From Pseudonocardia abyssalis (GTDB lineage: Bacteria > Actinomycetota > Actinomycetes > Mycobacteriales > Pseudonocardiaceae): a DNA stretch of 64,000 nucleotides. The stretch covers positions 3,596,001 through 3,660,000 of the forward strand of contig NZ_JADQDK010000001.1 in assembly GCF_019263705.2 (NCBI RefSeq). The letters are read 5' to 3'. The notes beneath the pieces were generated by a model that ran no database searches, was not told the origin of the DNA, and saw nothing but the letters and a program-made list of their open reading frames with translations. Made by a program: the position numbers and the translations under genes. Positions 61,930-64,000 of this stretch are shown here, piece by piece (positions within the stretch are counted from its first letter, which is position 1; every line of letters begins with the position of its first letter).

Positions 61930-63833
61930 GACGCACCTGCGGCGCCTGTGCGCGGAGAAGCGCGCCCCGGCCCGCTCTTCCGGTCACGGGCGGCGAAGCC
62001 GCTGAAGGCGTCGAGGGAGGTCGGGTCGGCGAGCACGCCGCGGGCGGTGTCGTCGACCGGTGCGCCGAGCAGGATCCGCTTCACCGGCAGCTCCAGCTTC
62101 TTGCCGGTGCGGTTGCGCGGCACGAGCGGCACCGCGGTGATGCGGTCGGGCACGTGCCGTGGACTCAACGCGGTGCGGAGTTCGCGGGCGATCCGGGCCT
62201 CGTCGAGCTCCGCGCCGTCGGCGAGCTGGACGAACAGCAGCAGCTCCCCGTTGCCGCCCGCCGGGTCCTCCAGGTGCACGACCAGGCTGTCGACGATCCC
62301 GGGCAGCTCCTCGACCACGGCGTAGAACTCCGCGGTGCCCAGCCGGACGCCGCCGCGGTTGAGCGTGGCGTCCGAGCGTCCGGCGATCACGCAGCTCCCC
62401 GTCGCGGAGAACCGCACCCAGTCGCCGTGGCGCCACACGCCGGGGTAGACGTCGAAGTACGCGTCGCGGTAGCGGGAGCCGTCGGGATCACCCCAGAACC
62501 CCACAGGCATCGACGGCATCGGCTCGGTGATCACCAGCTCCCCCAGCTCCCCGACGACCGGCTTCCCGTCCTCGTCGAACGCGGCGGCGGCCACGCCGAG
62601 CGTCGGCCCGGCGATCTCCCCGGTCACGCACGCCTGCCACGGGCTGCCCTGCACGATCCCGGTGCAGACGTCGGTGCCGCCGCTGCCGACATTGAGCAGC
62701 ACGCCGTCGAGGTGTTCGGCGACCCACCGGAACCCCTCCGGCGGCAGCGGGCTCCCGGCCGCGCCGAGCTGGCGCAGCCGCGGCAGCGCGGGCGGCACGT
62801 ACCCCTCGGCGCGGCACGCCATGAGGAACCCGGGCGAGGCGCCCATCAGCGTCGCGCCGGTCTCCTGCGCGATCCGCCACTGCCAGCCGACGTCGGGGAA
62901 GACCGGGTTGCCGTCGACCAGCACGACCGATGCCCCGCAGAGCAGCCCGGACGCCAGCGCGTTCCACATCATCCAGGCGGTGGTGGAGAACCAGAGGATC
63001 CGGTCGCCGGGGCCGAGGTCCCAGCTGAACGCGTGGTTCTTCAGGTGCTCGACGGTGATGCCGCCGTGCCCGTGCACGATCGCCTTCGGTTTCCCCGTGG
63101 TGCCGGAGGAGAACAGGACGTAGAGCGGGTGGTCGAACGGGACGGGATCGAACGCGAGTGCTGCCGGCTCGGCCAGTAGCTCCTCCCACGTCGTGGTGTC
63201 CGGGAGGTCCCCCGCGCCGTAGGGCACCGCGACGACGTGCCGCAGCGTCGGCAGGCCCGCCCGCAGCGCCGCCACCTCGGCACGCCGGTCGACCGGCTTC
63301 GCGCCGTAGGTGTAGCCGGGGGCGGCGAGCAGGACGGTGGGCTCGATCTGGGCGAAGCGGTCGATCACGCTGCGCGCCCCGAACTCCGGCGCGCAGCTCG
63401 CCCAGACCGCGCCGAGGCTCGCCGCGGCGAGGAACGCGACGAGCGTCTCGGGGATGTTGGGCAGGTAGGCGACGACCCGGTCGCCGCGGCCCACCCCGAG
63501 CCGCGCCAACCCGGCGCGGGCCCGCGCGACCTGGTCGCGCAGCTCGTCCCAGGTCAGCTCGACGACGTCGCGGGTCTGGGAGTACGCGACGACGGCGACG
63601 CCGCCCGTCCCGCGCAGCGCGTGCGCGGCGTAGTTGAGCTCGGCGCCGGGGAACCACTGCGCCCCCGGCATCTCCCGGCGGCCGAGCACGGCGGTCGGCG
63701 GGGTCGTGAAGTCGACGTCGAGGTGCTCGACGACGGCCGACCAGAACCCGTCGAGGTCGGTGACCGACCAGCGGTGCAGGGCGGCGTAGTCGCCGATCCC
63801 CACCGATTCGGCGAACGCCTCGATGCGGCTCAC
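61926..63833 (-). CDS. Acetoacetyl-CoA synthetase-like ligase
   Basis: 635 residues, ANL superfamily. FGARSVIDRFAQIEPTVLLA, P-loop LFSSGTTGKPKAIVHGHGG, FSTTAWMMWNALASGLLCGA (acetoacetate-CoA ligase signature), VGSGGTDVCTGIVQGSPWQA, A8 SDATLNRGGVRLGTAEFYAV and catalytic Lys in PRNRTGKKLELPVKRI. It activates acetoacetate or another 3-oxoacid with ATP and CoA. GTG start overlaps the upstream crotonase stop by 4 bases. Confidence 0.92.
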   Translation of the reverse strand: MSRIEAFAESVGIGDYAALHRWSVTDLDGFWSAVVEHLDVDFTTPPTAVLGRREMPGAQWFPGAELNYAAHALRGTGGVAVVAYSQTRDVVELTWDELRDQVARARAGLARLGVGRGDRVVAYLPNIPETLVAFLAAASLGAVWASCAPEFGARSVIDRFAQIEPTVLLAAPGYTYGAKPVDRRAEVAALRAGLPTLRHVVAVPYGAGDLPDTTTWEELLAEPAALAFDPVPFDHPLYVLFSSGTTGKPKAIVHGHGGITVEHLKNHAFSWDLGPGDRILWFSTTAWMMWNALASGLLCGASVVLVDGNPVFPDVGWQWRIAQETGATLMGASPGFLMACRAEGYVPPALPRLRQLGAAGSPLPPEGFRWVAEHLDGVLLNVGSGGTDVCTGIVQGSPWQACVTGEIAGPTLGVAAAAFDEDGKPVVGELGELVITEPMPSMPVGFWGDPDGSRYRDAYFDVYPGVWRHGDWVRFSATGSCVIAGRSDATLNRGGVRLGTAEFYAVVEELPGIVDSLVVHLEDPAGGNGELLLFVQLADGAELDEARIARELRTALSPRHVPDRITAVPLVPRNRTGKKLELPVKRILLGAPVDDTARGVLADPTSLDAFSGFAARDRKSGPGRASPRTGAAGAS

Positions 63834-64000
63834 TTCTCCACCTTCGGCCCGCGACCGGCCAGGAACTCCCGCATCCGGGTCTGCGCCTCGTCGCTGCTCG
63901 ACGCCACCGCGGCCATCAGTGCCTCCATCAGGTAGCCCTGCTCGGGGTCGGCGTCGGCAATGCGGGGCAGGGCCTGCAGCACCGCGAAGTTCGTGACGGG
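63830..64000 (-). CDS. Enoyl-CoA hydratase/isomerase (3' end only)
   Basis: The window holds the last 56 residues of a crotonase-family protein: PVTNFAVLQALPRIADADPE, EALMAAVASSSDEAQTRMRE, FLAGRGPKVEK then stop. The helical end with repeated Ala/Arg and the final GPKVEK is typical of enoyl-CoA hydratases. Active-site segments lie outside the window. First visible gene of the four-gene operon. Confidence 0.85.
   Translation of the reverse strand, partial: PVTNFAVLQALPRIADADPEQGYLMEALMAAVASSSDEAQTRMREFLAGRGPKVEK

Overview
The window is very GC-rich actinobacterial chromosome. It shows WhiB, MtrA, F420 biosynthesis, an Rpf-like muralytic protein, a LytR-CpsA-Psr protein and many GTG starts with 4-nt GTGA/ATGA overlaps. 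Protein style and gene content suggest Pseudonocardia or a close relative (Pseudonocardiales); this is inference, since no rRNA or marker comparison was possible.

The backbone follows, in order, the Mycobacterium tuberculosis block Rv3246c-Rv3277 as recalled: mtrA, tmk, ahcY, a cationic amino-acid permease, manA, the Rv3256c-like SIS/isomerase protein, manB, DUF3499, a zincin-like protein, whiB2, fbiA/fbiB, a sugar-1-phosphate nucleotidylyltransferase, a wbbL-like glycosyltransferase, an LCP protein, a TIGR03089 protein, fadE25, purE, purK and gtrA. rmlD is missing from its expected place.

Region 1 (1-9016): MtrA (cut by the window edge), thymidylate kinase, a fluoroacetate-dehalogenase-like hydrolase, a Nudix protein, and S-adenosylhomocysteinase behind a well-formed SAH riboswitch. 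Then come GNAT acetyltransferases, a GlmL/MutL ATPase-fold protein and a fatty-acyl-CoA ligase. Region 2 (9021-18030): an orphan pair of propane-monooxygenase-operon accessory genes (amidohydrolase plus MIP18/DUF59 protein) behind a FadR-type regulator, an internally deleted GH16-like gene, an ArsR/SRPBCC pair with a leaderless-looking promoter, a permease, an O-antigen-ligase-like protein and a cation exporter. Region 3 (18155-36818): the mannose/GDP-mannose, WhiB, F420, two-component and cell-envelope block. Region 4 (36824-42856): an HNH pseudogene, fadE25 with a TetR regulator, a catalytically dead IS630-derived protein, purE/purK and gtrA.

Region 5 (42857-53780): a complete IS481-type element sits exactly in a CTAG shared by the stop codons of two convergent genes. 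It borders a nine-gene glycan cassette: three glycosyltransferases leftward; a WcbI-like gene, three glycosyltransferases, an acyl-CoA-dehydrogenase-like protein, a PIG-L deacetylase/methyltransferase fusion and a further placement of glycosyltransferase genes rightward, almost all with overlapping stop/start codons. This is the best candidate for an undescribed system. Region 6 (53825-64000): a pyruvate-oxidase-like TPP enzyme, a decayed salicylyl-CoA-hydroxylase-type oxidoreductase, a CysS/MshC-like ligase, an ABC1/UbiB kinase, an Rpf-like secreted protein with a structured leader, and a four-gene catabolic operon (crotonase, acetoacetyl-CoA-synthetase-like, 3-hydroxyacyl-CoA-dehydrogenase-like, amidohydrolase). 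No tRNA, rRNA, CRISPR array or prophage was seen.
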